The notes: generated by a model from the letters alone, not told the origin. Shown: positions 25,336 to 33,968, numbered from the stretch's first letter. The stretch is DNA of 64,000 nt from DATDIC01 sp963777625 (GCA_963777625.1 CAVZRO010000015.1:1-64000), one strand, 5' to 3'. Translations and numbers: made by a program.

Positions 25336-26096
25336 AACTGTTCGACCTCACGGGGCGCGTGGCGATCGTGACCGGCGGCAATGGCGGGATCGGGCTCGGC
25401 ATGGCGCAGGGACTCGCATCGTGCGGGGCCGATGTGGTGCTGGCGGGGCGCAATGCGGCCAAAGCCGAGGCAGCGCTGGAATCGCTGCGCCAGCATGGCG
25501 GACGCGCGGCCTTTGTCGCCGCGGATGTCACCCATGCGCAGGCCTGCCGCGACCTCGTCGCGGAAGCGGTTTCGCGGTTCGGCAGGCTGGATATCCTGAT
25601 CAACAACGCCGGCACGTCGGTTCGCAAGATGCCGCAGGACTACACGGAAGCCGAGTGGCACCATGTGCTCGATACCAACCTGACCAGCGCCTTCCTCTGC
25701 TCCCAGGCCGCTTATCCGGCGATGAAGCAGGCAGGCGCCGGCAAGATGATCAATATCGGCTCGATGATGTCGATTTTCGGCGCGCCTTATGCCACGCCCT
25801 ACGCCGCCAGCAAGGGCGGCATCGTACAGATGACCCGCGCGCTCGCCACCGCCTGGGCGAAGGACAATATTCAGGTGAACGCCGTATTGCCCGGGTGGAT
25901 CGACACGGACATGACGCGCAACGCGCGCCAGCAGGTGGAAGGACTGCACGAACGCGTGCGGGCGCGCACCCCGGCCGGGCGCTGGGGCGAGCCCGCCGAC
26001 ATGGCTGGCGTGGCGGTGTTCCTCGCCAGTGCGGCATCGGATTTCGTCACCGGGACGGCGATCCCGGTGGATGGTGGTTTCTCGGTTACGACATAA
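25332..26096 (+). CDS. Short-chain dehydrogenase/reductase (SDR)
   Basis: The 254-residue classical SDR has nucleotide-binding TGGNGGIGLGMA, NNAG (INNAGTSV), the catalytic Ser region INIGSMMSIFG and YAASKGG for Tyr and Lys. The C-terminal signature is FVTGTAIPVDGGFSV. It is an NAD(P)H-dependent oxidoreductase for a small alcohol/ketone or sugar; the substrate is not evident. It lies 15 nt ahead of the UgpB-like gene, with a Shine-Dalgarno AAAGGAG between them. Confidence 0.92.
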   Translation: MKLFDLTGRVAIVTGGNGGIGLGMAQGLASCGADVVLAGRNAAKAEAALESLRQHGGRAAFVAADVTHAQACRDLVAEAVSRFGRLDILINNAGTSVRKMPQDYTEAEWHHVLDTNLTSAFLCSQAAYPAMKQAGAGKMINIGSMMSIFGAPYATPYAASKGGIVQMTRALATAWAKDNIQVNAVLPGWIDTDMTRNARQQVEGLHERVRARTPAGRWGEPADMAGVAVFLASAASDFVTGTAIPVDGGFSVTT

Positions 26097-26111
26097 AAAA
26101 GGAGACGTCCC

Positions 26112-27446
26112 ATGACCATCCGTCGCCGCGCGGTACTTGCCGCGCTCCCCGCCGCGCTCGCGGCCCCACGCATTGCCCGTGCCGCCGAACGCACGAAGGT
26201 GATCCTCTGGCACGCCATGGCCGCGACGCCCGGCGCGGAAATCAACAAGCTGATCGACAAGTTCAACGCCAGCCAGAATCAGGTGGAAGTCACCGGCCTG
26301 TTCAAGGGTGTGTACAAGGACCTGATGACGGCGGTCGCGGCTGCATGGCGCGCGGGAGAGGCGCCGCATATCGCCCAGGTGTTCGAGGTTGGTACCGAGA
26401 CGATGATGAGTTCGGGGCCGGTGATCAAGCCGGTCTGGCGGCTGGCGCAGGAAACCGGCGTCAAGCTCGATCCCAACGCCTATATCCCGGCGGTCCGCGG
26501 CTATTATAGCTCGTCCGACGGCAAGCTGGTGTCGATGCCGTTCAACTCATCCACGTGCATCTGTTGGTACAACCAGGACGCCTTCGCCAAGGCCGGTCTC
26601 GACCCCGACAAGTTCCCGGCCACCTGGCCGGAGCTGGTCATCGCGGCACGCACGCTGCGCGACAAGCAGGGCGCGCAGTACCCGGTCATCACCGGCTCGG
26701 TCGTGTGGGCGCATTTCGAGCAGTTCAGCGCCATCCACAATCTGCCCTACTCGACCGAGGCGAACGGGTTCAACGGCCTGAACGCGGAGCTGAAGATCAA
26801 CAGCCCGGCGCATGTACGCAACCTGCAACGGCTGCTCGACATGTCGAAGGAAGGCACGTTCCATTATACCGGCCGCGACGGCTCGGGCGACGGCGCGTTC
26901 CTGTCCGGCCAGTCGGGGGTGGACTTCACCTCGTCGGCGGAGCGCGGCGACCTGGTGCGCAGCGCGAAATTCCGCTGGGCGCCGGCGTTCCTGCCCTATG
27001 ACCCGGAGGTGATCAAGCAGCCGATCAACTCGGTGATCGGTGGCGCCAGCTTCTGGGTGCTCACCGCGCCCAGGCGCAGCCCGGCGGAGTACCATGCCGT
27101 CGCGGAGTTTCTCCACTTTCTTGCGCAACCGGACAATGACGCCGAATGGAGCGAGGTCACCGGATACGTGCCGATCACCCAGGCTGGGTTCGACCTGGCA
27201 CAGAAACAGGGCTGGCTGGAGAAGAATCCCGGCGCCGACATCCCGATCCGCCAGTTGCGGCGCGGCCATGTCACCGAGAACTCGCGTGGCTTCCATCTCG
27301 GGCGGATGCCGGAGATCCGCACTATCATCGAGGAGGAATGCGAAAAGGCTCTGGGAGGCCAGCAGGACGCCAAGCACGCGCTGGACAGCGCGGTGGCGCG
27401 CGGTAACAAGGTGCTGCGCGATTTCCAGCGCTCGGTCCGGACTTGA
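26112..27446 (+). CDS. UgpB-like ABC transporter substrate-binding protein
   Basis: The 444-residue secreted protein has a signal peptide MTIRRRAVLAALPAAL... ending near ARAAE. The body resembles glycerol-3-phosphate-binding UgpB: WHAMAATPGAEINKLIDKFN at the start, MPFNSSTCICWYNQDAFAKA, and the ligand-loop phrase GDGAFLSGQSG...FTSSAERGD. No permease or ATPase gene follows, unlike ugpBAEC operons, so the importer partners must be elsewhere. A phosphodiesterase-like gene follows 6 nt later, which could supply phosphate esters, but that is inference. Confidence 0.88.
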   Translation: MTIRRRAVLAALPAALAAPRIARAAERTKVILWHAMAATPGAEINKLIDKFNASQNQVEVTGLFKGVYKDLMTAVAAAWRAGEAPHIAQVFEVGTETMMSSGPVIKPVWRLAQETGVKLDPNAYIPAVRGYYSSSDGKLVSMPFNSSTCICWYNQDAFAKAGLDPDKFPATWPELVIAARTLRDKQGAQYPVITGSVVWAHFEQFSAIHNLPYSTEANGFNGLNAELKINSPAHVRNLQRLLDMSKEGTFHYTGRDGSGDGAFLSGQSGVDFTSSAERGDLVRSAKFRWAPAFLPYDPEVIKQPINSVIGGASFWVLTAPRRSPAEYHAVAEFLHFLAQPDNDAEWSEVTGYVPITQAGFDLAQKQGWLEKNPGADIPIRQLRRGHVTENSRGFHLGRMPEIRTIIEEECEKALGGQQDAKHALDSAVARGNKVLRDFQRSVRT

Positions 27447-27452
27447 AGCGTC

Positions 27453-28478
27453 ATGCAAGACGCCTCGCCTTCGGTGATCGGTACGTTTGAAACCAGAGTC
27501 GATCGGCTTTCTCCGGTTTCGGCGGAGGTACGTCGGCGATATCTCGACCTGCCGTTAACGCGCACCGCCCACGCCGAGGCGCATGCCTCGGTCGCGGCGT
27601 TCCGGCAGATCGAGCTGGGTGGCCATGAAGCGGTGCCGGTGCCGGTGCCGGAGGGGCACCTGCGCGTTGCCGCCTGGAACCTCCAACGCTGCCTCTATCC
27701 CAAGTCAGCGGCCCAGCTTTTGCAGCAGCATGGTGTCGGACTGGCGCTGCTGACCGAAATGGATGATGGGATGCTGCGCACCGGGCAGGCCCACACCACC
27801 GCCCGCATGGCTGAGCTGCTGCGTTGCCGCTACGCTTATGGGCTGGAATTTCTCGAACTGCTGCCAACGCCTCCGCCTGCCGGATTTCCGCGCGTCGACG
27901 ACGACAACCGCGCAGGCTTTCACGGCAACGGGCTCCTCACCGCACTACCGATCGAAAGGCTTGCGCTGATCCGGCTGGATGAGGTCGCGGATTGGTACAT
28001 CGCCCCGAAGGGTGGCGAGCGCCGCGTCGGCAATCGCATGGCGGTGGCTGCCAGCGTCCACTGGGGCGGCCTGCGCTTCGTCGCCTGTTCCGTTCATCTG
28101 GAAAGCGCCACCGACGGGGAGGGGCGGGTGACGCAGATGCGTACCCTGCTCGATGCGATCGAGCAGATGGCGGAGGGGCTTCCCGTGTTGATCGGCGGCG
28201 ATCTCAACACCCACGTGCAGCCGGGCCGGCACGACGACCCGGCCGAGCCGCTGTTCTCGGCGGCGAAGCAGCGTGGTTATGATTTCGCGGCGGCCAATCT
28301 GGCGCGTCCGACCACCCGTGACAGCGTGTGGACCGAAAGCGAAGGCACGCGGCAACTCGACTGGTTCTGCACCCGGGGACTGGCGGTCAGCGACCCGGAG
28401 GTGGTGGCGTCACTCGACCCGGATGGGCATCCGCTCACGGATCATGAGCTGATCCTGCTAAGCATCGGCGCGTCCTGA
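27453..28478 (+). CDS. Endonuclease/exonuclease/phosphatase (EEP) family protein
   Basis: The 341-residue protein has an EEP catalytic fold: Asn in VAAWNLQRC, metal Glu in LALLTEMDDG, His in CSVHLES, Asp-x-Asn in IGGDLNTHV, and the closing LDWF and TDHELILLS motifs. The first 65 residues are not typical of the fold. EEP proteins hydrolyse phosphodiesters in nucleic acids, lipids or sugars. Its coupling to a UgpB-like gene makes a lipid head-group or glycerophosphodiester substrate worth considering. It converges on pdxJ with 7 nt between stops. Confidence 0.85.
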   Translation: MQDASPSVIGTFETRVDRLSPVSAEVRRRYLDLPLTRTAHAEAHASVAAFRQIELGGHEAVPVPVPEGHLRVAAWNLQRCLYPKSAAQLLQQHGVGLALLTEMDDGMLRTGQAHTTARMAELLRCRYAYGLEFLELLPTPPPAGFPRVDDDNRAGFHGNGLLTALPIERLALIRLDEVADWYIAPKGGERRVGNRMAVAASVHWGGLRFVACSVHLESATDGEGRVTQMRTLLDAIEQMAEGLPVLIGGDLNTHVQPGRHDDPAEPLFSAAKQRGYDFAAANLARPTTRDSVWTESEGTRQLDWFCTRGLAVSDPEVVASLDPDGHPLTDHELILLSIGAS

Positions 28479-28485
28479 AGCGGAT

Positions 28486-29226
28486 TCACTCGCCTCGCAG
28501 TGCTGCCGCGTAGGCCCGCACGGCGGCGGCGAAACCCATCTCCAGCGCGTCGGCGGTCAGCTCGTGGCCGATCGAGGCTTCGGCCAGGCGCGGGATGCGC
28601 GAGATCAGCGGCGGGATGTTTCGCAAATTGAGGTCGTGCCCGGCATTCACCACCAGGCCCCGCGCCTGCGCCTGACGCGCGGTTTCCGCGCAGGCATCCA
28701 GCAATGCGGCATGCGTGCCGGTCCGAAACGCCTCTGCATAAGTGCCGGTATAGATCTCCACACCTTCCGCACCGGCCTCCACGCAGCGGCCCAGCACAGC
28801 CGGGTCGGGGTCGATAAACAGGATCACCCGCGTGCCGATTGCCTTCAGCGCGACGATGGCAGGTCGGGCGTGCTCCATCTGCGACGGCGACAGCTCCCAG
28901 CCCTTCTCCGAGGTGAACGCATCCGGCGCGTCCGGCACAAGTGTGCATTGCTCGGGCTTCGCCTCGCGGACGATCGCCAGCAGCCGTTCGTCGGGGTATC
29001 CTTCGATGTTGAGCTCCATCCGTGGCCGTCCCGGTTTCAGCACAGCCGCGATTCCGGGCACGTCGCTGCGGCGGATGTGGCGTTCATCCGGGCGGGGATG
29101 CACGGTCAGGCCCCGCGCGCCGGCATCAAGGGCGATGCGGGCAAAATGCAGCAGGTCGGGCACACCGGTACGGCGCGAATTGCGCAGCAGGGCGATCTTG
29201 TTGAGATTGACGCTCAGGCGGGCCAT
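28486..29226 (-). CDS. pdxJ: Pyridoxine 5'-phosphate synthase
   Basis: 246 residues from ATG 29226 (MARLSVNLNKIALLRNSR). Family landmarks: GLTVHPRPDERHIRRSDV, the ELNIEGYPDE strand, VVNAGHDLN and SIGHELTADALEMGF. PdxJ condenses 1-deoxy-D-xylulose 5-phosphate with 3-amino-2-oxopropyl phosphate to give pyridoxine 5'-phosphate in the DXP-dependent vitamin B6 pathway. The start codon overlaps the thiE stop, so the two cofactor genes are coupled. Confidence 0.95.
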   Translation of the reverse strand: MARLSVNLNKIALLRNSRRTGVPDLLHFARIALDAGARGLTVHPRPDERHIRRSDVPGIAAVLKPGRPRMELNIEGYPDERLLAIVREAKPEQCTLVPDAPDAFTSEKGWELSPSQMEHARPAIVALKAIGTRVILFIDPDPAVLGRCVEAGAEGVEIYTGTYAEAFRTGTHAALLDACAETARQAQARGLVVNAGHDLNLRNIPPLISRIPRLAEASIGHELTADALEMGFAAAVRAYAAALRGE

Positions 29227-29897
29227 CAGCGGTTCTCCGAGGCGGCGCGGATTGCCGCGTTCAGGGCGCGCACGCCGCCTGCGGGCCCATCGGGGTGGTT
29301 CCAGACGGAAGCAACAACGGCCAGGAAATCGGCGCCTGCCCGCACCAGCGGCGCGCAATTCTCCGCCGTGATGCCGCCGATCGCACAGCACGGCAGTTCC
29401 ATCAGCTCCGACCACCAGCGCAGCACGTCCGGATCGGCCAACCGGCTGACCTGCTTGGTCCCGGACGGGAAGAAGGCACCGAACGCGACATAGTCGGCGC
29501 CATCCTCGCCCGCCTGCATGGCGAGGTCGCGGCTGTCGTGGCAGGTGACCCCCAATGTCGCCTCCGGCCCCAGTGCAGCGCGGGCGGTGCGGGCGGGCAT
29601 GTCCTCCTGACCGACGTGGACGCCGTCGCAGCCATTGGCGAGCACGAGGTCGGCGCGGTCGTTCAGCAGGAATGCCACGCCGCGCGACTGCGTCACCGGG
29701 CGCAGCGCGTCAATGGCACGCTTCCAGACGCCATCGTCCGCGTCTTTGATGCGAAGCTGCACCGCCGCAACATCACCGGCATCCAGCGCGGCGGCGAGGC
29801 GGTCGGGGAAGGTGGTCGGGTCAAAGATGGGCGGCGTGATCAGGTAAAGGCGGCAGCCTTCGCCGGCCATCGCCGCTCCCCGCGTCGGGTCGCGCAT
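29226..29897 (-). CDS. thiE: Thiamine-phosphate synthase
   Basis: 223 residues from ATG 29897, whose first base is shared with the aldolase stop; an internal ATG (MAGEGCRLYL) is an alternative. The TIM barrel shows VQLRIKDADD, FLLNDRADLVLANGCDGVHV, GQEDMPA, GVTCHDSRD, the pyrophosphate-binding FGAFFPSGTKQ and AIGGITAENCAPLV. It joins hydroxymethylpyrimidine pyrophosphate and hydroxyethylthiazole phosphate to thiamine phosphate. It lies between fba and pdxJ in a three-gene leftward operon. Confidence 0.95.
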   Translation of the reverse strand: MRDPTRGAAMAGEGCRLYLITPPIFDPTTFPDRLAAALDAGDVAAVQLRIKDADDGVWKRAIDALRPVTQSRGVAFLLNDRADLVLANGCDGVHVGQEDMPARTARAALGPEATLGVTCHDSRDLAMQAGEDGADYVAFGAFFPSGTKQVSRLADPDVLRWWSELMELPCCAIGGITAENCAPLVRAGADFLAVVASVWNHPDGPAGGVRALNAAIRAASENR

Positions 29898-30811
29898 CAA
29901 TCCTTGCTCAGATAGATGTCGATGATCTTCTGCAGCATGTCGAGCGCCTGCTCCTTCGGGCGCTGGAACGTGTTGCGACCAATGATGCTGCCGCTGGCTC
30001 CGCCATCGCGCAGGCCGCGGATTTCCTCCAGCACGCCATCAAGATCCTTCGCCTCGCCGCCGGAGAACAGCACGATCCGCTTGCCGTCGAAAGCGCACTG
30101 CATGATGTGCTCGGCCCGCTTGGGTAACGTGGAAACATCGATCTTCTCGTAGGCCTTGCGGGCGGCGTCGAGCCCAATATGCGCGGTCGGCGGTTTCACC
30201 TTGATGATGGTGGCACCCATCAGCGCCGCCATGTGCGCGGCGTAGGCGCAGATATCGATCGCCGTCTCGGCTTCCTTGTTCAGGTTCGGCCCGCGCGGAT
30301 AGCTCCATACGACCACGGCGAGACCGGCGGCTTTCGCCTCCGCGGTCAGTTCGCGCAGCTCTTCCAGTTGGGCGAAGGCATACTCGCTGCCAGGATAAAT
30401 GGTGAAGCCGACCGCCGCACAGCCGAGCCGTAGCGCGTCTTTCACGCCGGCGGTGACCGCCTGGTCCTTATTCGTTGCCAGGCTGTTGGAGCTGTTGCAT
30501 TTCAGGATGGTCGGGATGGCCCCGGCAAACGTGTCCGAACCCGCGGCGATCATCCCGAGCGGCGCGGCATACGCGTTCAGACCGGCTTCGAGAGCGAGCT
30601 GGTAATGATAATGCGGATCGTACGCCGGGGGGTTGGGGGCGAAGCTGCGCGCCGGCCCGTGCTCGAACCCCTGATCGACCGGCAAGATCACCAGCTTGCC
30701 CGTGCCGCCAAGCTTTCCGGTCATCAGAATGCGGGCGAGATTGCCCTTAACGCTGGGCGGGTCGCCTTCGTACCAGTCCAGGATCTTTCGCACTCGCTGG
30801 GTGATGCGCAT
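29897..30811 (-). CDS. Class I fructose-bisphosphate aldolase (DhnA/FbaB type)
   Basis: 304 residues from ATG 30811 (MRITQRVRKIL), preceded by GAGGGA; the longer open frame upstream lacks support. Archaeal/DhnA-type class I aldolase signatures: LVILPVDQGFEHGPARSF, the Schiff-base lysine in ATIIKVKPPT, and the phosphate-binding VLFSGGEAKD and SGSIIGRNTFQR. It interconverts fructose 1,6-bisphosphate with dihydroxyacetone phosphate and glyceraldehyde 3-phosphate in the cytoplasm. It heads the aldolase - thiE - pdxJ operon. Confidence 0.94.
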   Translation of the reverse strand: MRITQRVRKILDWYEGDPPSVKGNLARILMTGKLGGTGKLVILPVDQGFEHGPARSFAPNPPAYDPHYHYQLALEAGLNAYAAPLGMIAAGSDTFAGAIPTILKCNSSNSLATNKDQAVTAGVKDALRLGCAAVGFTIYPGSEYAFAQLEELRELTAEAKAAGLAVVVWSYPRGPNLNKEAETAIDICAYAAHMAALMGATIIKVKPPTAHIGLDAARKAYEKIDVSTLPKRAEHIMQCAFDGKRIVLFSGGEAKDLDGVLEEIRGLRDGGASGSIIGRNTFQRPKEQALDMLQKIIDIYLSKD

Positions 30812-30935
30812 GGGGCGGTCCCTCGCTGCCTGGTTTCCCGGTGTCACGTACGGCCCATCGCTTCCGCAGCGGGACACGTGGACTTAACTGTCAGGATCAC
30901 TCCGCAGAAATACTAACCCGGCGCTCGCGGGCTTG

Positions 30936-31331
30936 TCACGCGCCACGCAGCCAGCCCGGCAGGCGGCGGATCGCCCCGCGCCCGGCAAGGTCCAGCGCCG
31001 GCGGCCGGTCGGCCAAAACCAGACCGCCGCACGCGCCGGCGATTGCCGCGACAGCCGCCCAACCTGGTGCATCGGGAACGAGCACGACGACGTGTTGGCC
31101 GATGCGCAGCGCGGCCAGCGCCAGACCGGACGCGTCAGCGCAATCCAGCGCGTCAATCATGATTGCGTCGGCAAATTCCGCCCGCGCGTGGGTGATCAGC
31201 GCGCGCCACCAGCCGCATCCCGCATAGAGCGCCGCCCCAGGCGCGGATAGCAGCATCACCGGCGCTCCGATGCCGAGGGCGATGCGCGCGTCGGCAAGCC
31301 CGTGCACCACCACGGCGGGGTACAGCAACAT
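30936..31331 (-). CDS. Conserved hypothetical protein, alanine-rich
   Basis: 131 residues starting MLLYPAVVVHGLADARIA. It is alanine- and glycine-rich with alternating beta-like segments (VMLLSAPGAALYAGC, IMIDALDCADASG, HVVVLVPDAPGW), giving the look of a small Rossmann-like or flavodoxin-like domain. No signal peptide or metal motif. It sits between the aldolase operon and the divergent zapA operon. Function not recognised; codon usage matches the neighbours, which supports it being real. Confidence 0.65.
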   Translation of the reverse strand: MLLYPAVVVHGLADARIALGIGAPVMLLSAPGAALYAGCGWWRALITHARAEFADAIMIDALDCADASGLALAALRIGQHVVVLVPDAPGWAAVAAIAGACGGLVLADRPPALDLAGRGAIRRLPGWLRGA

Positions 31332-31390
31332 GCTTGACGTTCCGGTATTTGACCGCGCATTTCAAGCAGCAGCGAATTGGGCCTGGAGCG

Positions 31391-31576
31391 ATGACGGGAC
31401 AAACCGAAAACGCCGATACGGCGGCGGCACGGCTCGAAACGGCGTTGGAGCGGATCGCGCAGCTCGTGCCCGTTGCCCCTGGCCAGCCGGACGCAACCGT
31501 ACCGAGCACTGAGATCGCGGCCCGGCTGGACGGCATCATCGAACGCCTGCGTGCCGCGCTCGGCGGCGAACCCTGA
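31391..31576 (+). CDS. Small coiled-coil protein upstream of zapA (DUF4164-like)
   Basis: 61 residues from ATG 31391 (MTGQTENADTAAARLETALERIAQL), with CTGGAG just upstream. It is helical with heptad-like spacing (TALERIAQLV, EIAARLDGIIERLRAAL). Small coiled-coil proteins in this position ahead of zapA are common in alphaproteobacteria and are assumed to be linked to cell division. It ends 22 nt before the zapA start. Confidence 0.7.
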   Translation: MTGQTENADTAAARLETALERIAQLVPVAPGQPDATVPSTEIAARLDGIIERLRAALGGEP

Positions 31577-31598
31577 AAAGAACGAGAAGGAGTACCGC

Positions 31599-31952
31599 AT
31601 GGCGCAGGTCACCGTCCGCATCAACGGTTACGCCTATACGGTAGGCTGCCAGGACGGGGAGGAGCAGCACCTGCTCGCCATGGCGGGCGAGGTCGAGCGG
31701 CGGATCGACAGTATCAAGGCGGTGGCGGGCCAGAGCGGCGAAGCCCGCATGCTGGTCATGGCTGCCCTGTTGATGGCCGACGACCTCTATGAGACCGACA
31801 AAGCGCTGAAGCAGACCCGGAAAGAGGCGGAGGCGGCCGCGAGAGCCGCGACCCAGGCCGCACAGACGGCCGGTGACCCGAAGCTGGAGCGCCGGCTCAC
31901 TCGGCTGGCCAAACGCGCGGAGGAGATTGCCGCGGGGCTGGAGCATCCCTAA
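31599..31952 (+). CDS. zapA: Cell division protein ZapA
   Basis: 117 residues from ATG 31599, preceded by GAAGGAG. The N-terminal domain MAQVTVRINGYAYTVGCQDGEEQHL is the ZapA globular head (quoted here up to 20 residues: VTVRINGYAYTVGCQDGEEQ). It is followed by a long coiled coil (LYETDKALKQTRKEAEAAAR). ZapA crosslinks FtsZ protofilaments at midcell. The order zapA - 6S RNA - cyclo-ligase is conserved in many proteobacteria. Confidence 0.9.
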   Translation: MAQVTVRINGYAYTVGCQDGEEQHLLAMAGEVERRIDSIKAVAGQSGEARMLVMAALLMADDLYETDKALKQTRKEAEAAARAATQAAQTAGDPKLERRLTRLAKRAEEIAAGLEHP

Positions 31953-31954
31953 GT

Positions 31955-32103
31955 TGGGTCGGCGGAGCTGCCCGGTGCGTCAGGCAACTCATCCCCGGGG
32001 CCAGTAAGCATTCTCCCGGGAGCTGGCTCTGTCGAGATCCTGGTCTCGGTATCTGGCGCCCACCTGCACACGCAGGCTTCGGGAGGATGAAACGCCAACG
32101 GCC
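31955..32103 (+). ncRNA. ssrS: 6S RNA
   Basis: The 150-nt gap between zapA and the 5-formyl-THF cyclo-ligase gene is the conserved 6S RNA locus. The sequence fits a long irregular rod: GTTGG (about 31956) pairs with CCAAC (about 32095), GCGTCAG pairs with CTGGCGC, and the centre holds CCCCGGGG and CCCGGGAG with GCCAG/CTGGC pairing. 6S RNA binds housekeeping RNA polymerase as a promoter mimic in stationary phase. Ends are approximate; identification rests on synteny and foldability. Confidence 0.72.
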
Positions 32104-32679
32104 ATGGTGGCTCCGCACTCATTCGACCAGATCATCGAAACAAAACGCGCGGCCCGGCTCCTGGCCAACCGCGTGCGCGTCGGGTGCGACCCGGCATCTG
32201 GCCGCCTGCTGATGGCTCATGTGTTGCGCGATTGCGCGCCGCCGCCGGGAGTGGCGGTGTCCGGCTTCTGGCCCATGGGGCCGGAGATCGATATCCGCCC
32301 GCTGCTGGAGGCGCTGCATGAACGCGGCCATCCGGTCCTGCTGCCGGTTACCCCGAAGCGGGGACAGCCACTGACGTTCCGCGCCTGGCGCCCCGGCGAT
32401 CCGCTGATCCGGGAAAAGTTCGGCACGATGGCGCCGACCGGCGAGGAAGGCGCGCCGGCGTTTCTGCTGGTTCCACTGCTGGCATTCGACCGGGGAGGCC
32501 ATCGGCTTGGCTATGGCGGCGGGTATTACGACCGCACGCTGGCGGGCCTGCCGGGCGCTTTTGCACTGGGCTGCGCTTATGCGCTCCAGGAGGTGGACGC
32601 CGTCCCGGTCGGCCCCGACGATGTGCGCCTGGACGCGGTGGCGACCGAGACCGGCGTGATCTTCTGCAAGGACCCCTGA
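32104..32679 (+). CDS. 5-formyltetrahydrofolate cyclo-ligase
   Basis: 191 residues from ATG 32104. Family landmarks: the N-terminal basic helix (TKRAARLLANRVRVG), PVLLPVTPKRGQPLTF, and the ATP/folate-binding FDRGGHRLGYGGGYYDRTLA. The enzyme converts 5-formyl-THF to 5,10-methenyl-THF using ATP. Directly downstream of 6S RNA, as in many proteobacteria where the RNA and this gene are cotranscribed. The next gene starts at the base after the stop codon. Confidence 0.94.
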   Translation: MVAPHSFDQIIETKRAARLLANRVRVGCDPASGRLLMAHVLRDCAPPPGVAVSGFWPMGPEIDIRPLLEALHERGHPVLLPVTPKRGQPLTFRAWRPGDPLIREKFGTMAPTGEEGAPAFLLVPLLAFDRGGHRLGYGGGYYDRTLAGLPGAFALGCAYALQEVDAVPVGPDDVRLDAVATETGVIFCKDP

Positions 32680-33495
32680 ATGCGCATTCTGTTCATTGGC
32701 GACGTGGTGGGGCGTACCGGACGGACAGCGGTGGCGGCGGCCTTGACGGAGTTGCGGGCGCGGCTGCGGATCGATTTGGCGGTGGTGAATGCGGAGAACG
32801 CGTCGCACGGGTTCGGGCTGGGTCCGGACATGGCGGAGGCGCTGTTTGCCGCGGGCGCCGACGTGCTGACGCTGGGCAATCATGCCTGGGACCGCAAGGA
32901 GGTGATCCCGTATATCGCCGAGCACCCGCGCCTGCTGCGGCCGCTGAATTTCCCGCCTGGCACGCCGGGCGCCGGTCATGTGGTGGTGGAACTGGCGGAC
33001 GGGCGCAAGGCGCTGGTGCTGCAGGCGATGGGGCGGCTGTATATGGAGGCGCTGGACTGCCCGTTCCGCGGCACCGCGGAGCTGCTGGGAAAATACCGGC
33101 TCGGCGGCAATGTCCAGGCGATCGTCGCCGATTTCCACGCCGAGGCGACCAGCGAAAAAATGGCCTACGGGCATTCGTTCGATGGAAGGGTGTCGCTGGT
33201 GGTCGGCACGCATACGCACTGCCCGTCCGCGGATCATCAGATTCTGCCGGGTGGCACGGCGTTCCAGTCGGACGCCGGCATGTCGGGCGACTATGACAGC
33301 GTGATCGGCATGCTGAAGGAGAATGCGACGATCCGCTTCTGGACCAAGATGCCGACCGAGAGGCTAAGTCCGGCGGAGGGTGAGTGCACGGTCTGCGGCT
33401 TGTTCGTGGAAACGGATGACCGGACGGGCCTGGCGCGAAGTGTCGAACCGCTGCGGGTCGGCGGGCGGCTGTCGCAGGCGATGCCGGGGGAATAG
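32680..33495 (+). CDS. YmdB-type metallophosphoesterase (TIGR00282 family)
   Basis: 271 residues immediately after the cyclo-ligase gene. Binuclear-metal landmarks: FIGDVVGRTGR, VVNAENASHGFG, TLGNHAWDRKEV, VVGTHTHCPSADHQI and SDAGMSGDYDSVIGM. The Bacillus YmdB relative is a 2',3'-cyclic-nucleotide phosphodiesterase affecting RNA turnover and biofilm gene expression. Pairing with the cyclo-ligase gene is common in alphaproteobacteria. Confidence 0.92.
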   Translation: MRILFIGDVVGRTGRTAVAAALTELRARLRIDLAVVNAENASHGFGLGPDMAEALFAAGADVLTLGNHAWDRKEVIPYIAEHPRLLRPLNFPPGTPGAGHVVVELADGRKALVLQAMGRLYMEALDCPFRGTAELLGKYRLGGNVQAIVADFHAEATSEKMAYGHSFDGRVSLVVGTHTHCPSADHQILPGGTAFQSDAGMSGDYDSVIGMLKENATIRFWTKMPTERLSPAEGECTVCGLFVETDDRTGLARSVEPLRVGGRLSQAMPGE

Positions 33496-33554
33496 AAGCA
33501 GCGACGATCAGCTTGCCACAGCCCGCTGGCGAGCGTTCTGGTCCGACAAGCCCG

Positions 33555-33968
33555 TTAAACTTCCACCACCACGTAATTCTGCTCCACCCGCACCGGCACC
33601 GTTTCCGCCATGAACGGCCCTTTGGCGAGAGCTTCGCCGGGCTCGACCGAGACGTGATAGGTTCGCGCGCGGACACTGTCGGGCTCGCACCAGGACTGGC
33701 CGGTGCGGATGTCGAACTCCCACCCGTGCCAAGGACAGCGCAGCATCTCGCCGTTGCGGACCAGCCGATAAGTCCCCGGCCGGTCGGATTCCATCAGCCC
33801 GAACAGGCGTCCTCGGCACAGCGGTGCACCCTCGTGCGGGCAGCGGTTGATCAGCGCAAAATATTCGTCGTTGACGAAGAAGACGCCGATCTCCCGCCCG
33901 CGCACAGTGACGATCTTGCAGGAGCCGGCGGGGATTTCGCCGGCCTCGGCGACCACGTGAAGGGTCAT
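33555..33968 (-). CDS. Rieske [2Fe-2S] protein, second module
   Basis: 137 residues from ATG 33968 (MTLHVVAEAGEIP). Cluster ligands Cys43-X-His45 (NRCPHEGAPLC) and Cys78-X2-His81 (LRCPWHGWEF). It is slightly longer than the 3296-3661 Rieske protein and has a 10-residue extra loop between the ligand pairs. It is the last gene of a unit with two amidohydrolases, repeating the Rieske/amidohydrolase association of the first island. Probably an electron carrier; partner unknown. Confidence 0.9.
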   Translation of the reverse strand: MTLHVVAEAGEIPAGSCKIVTVRGREIGVFFVNDEYFALINRCPHEGAPLCRGRLFGLMESDRPGTYRLVRNGEMLRCPWHGWEFDIRTGQSWCEPDSVRARTYHVSVEPGEALAKGPFMAETVPVRVEQNYVVVEV

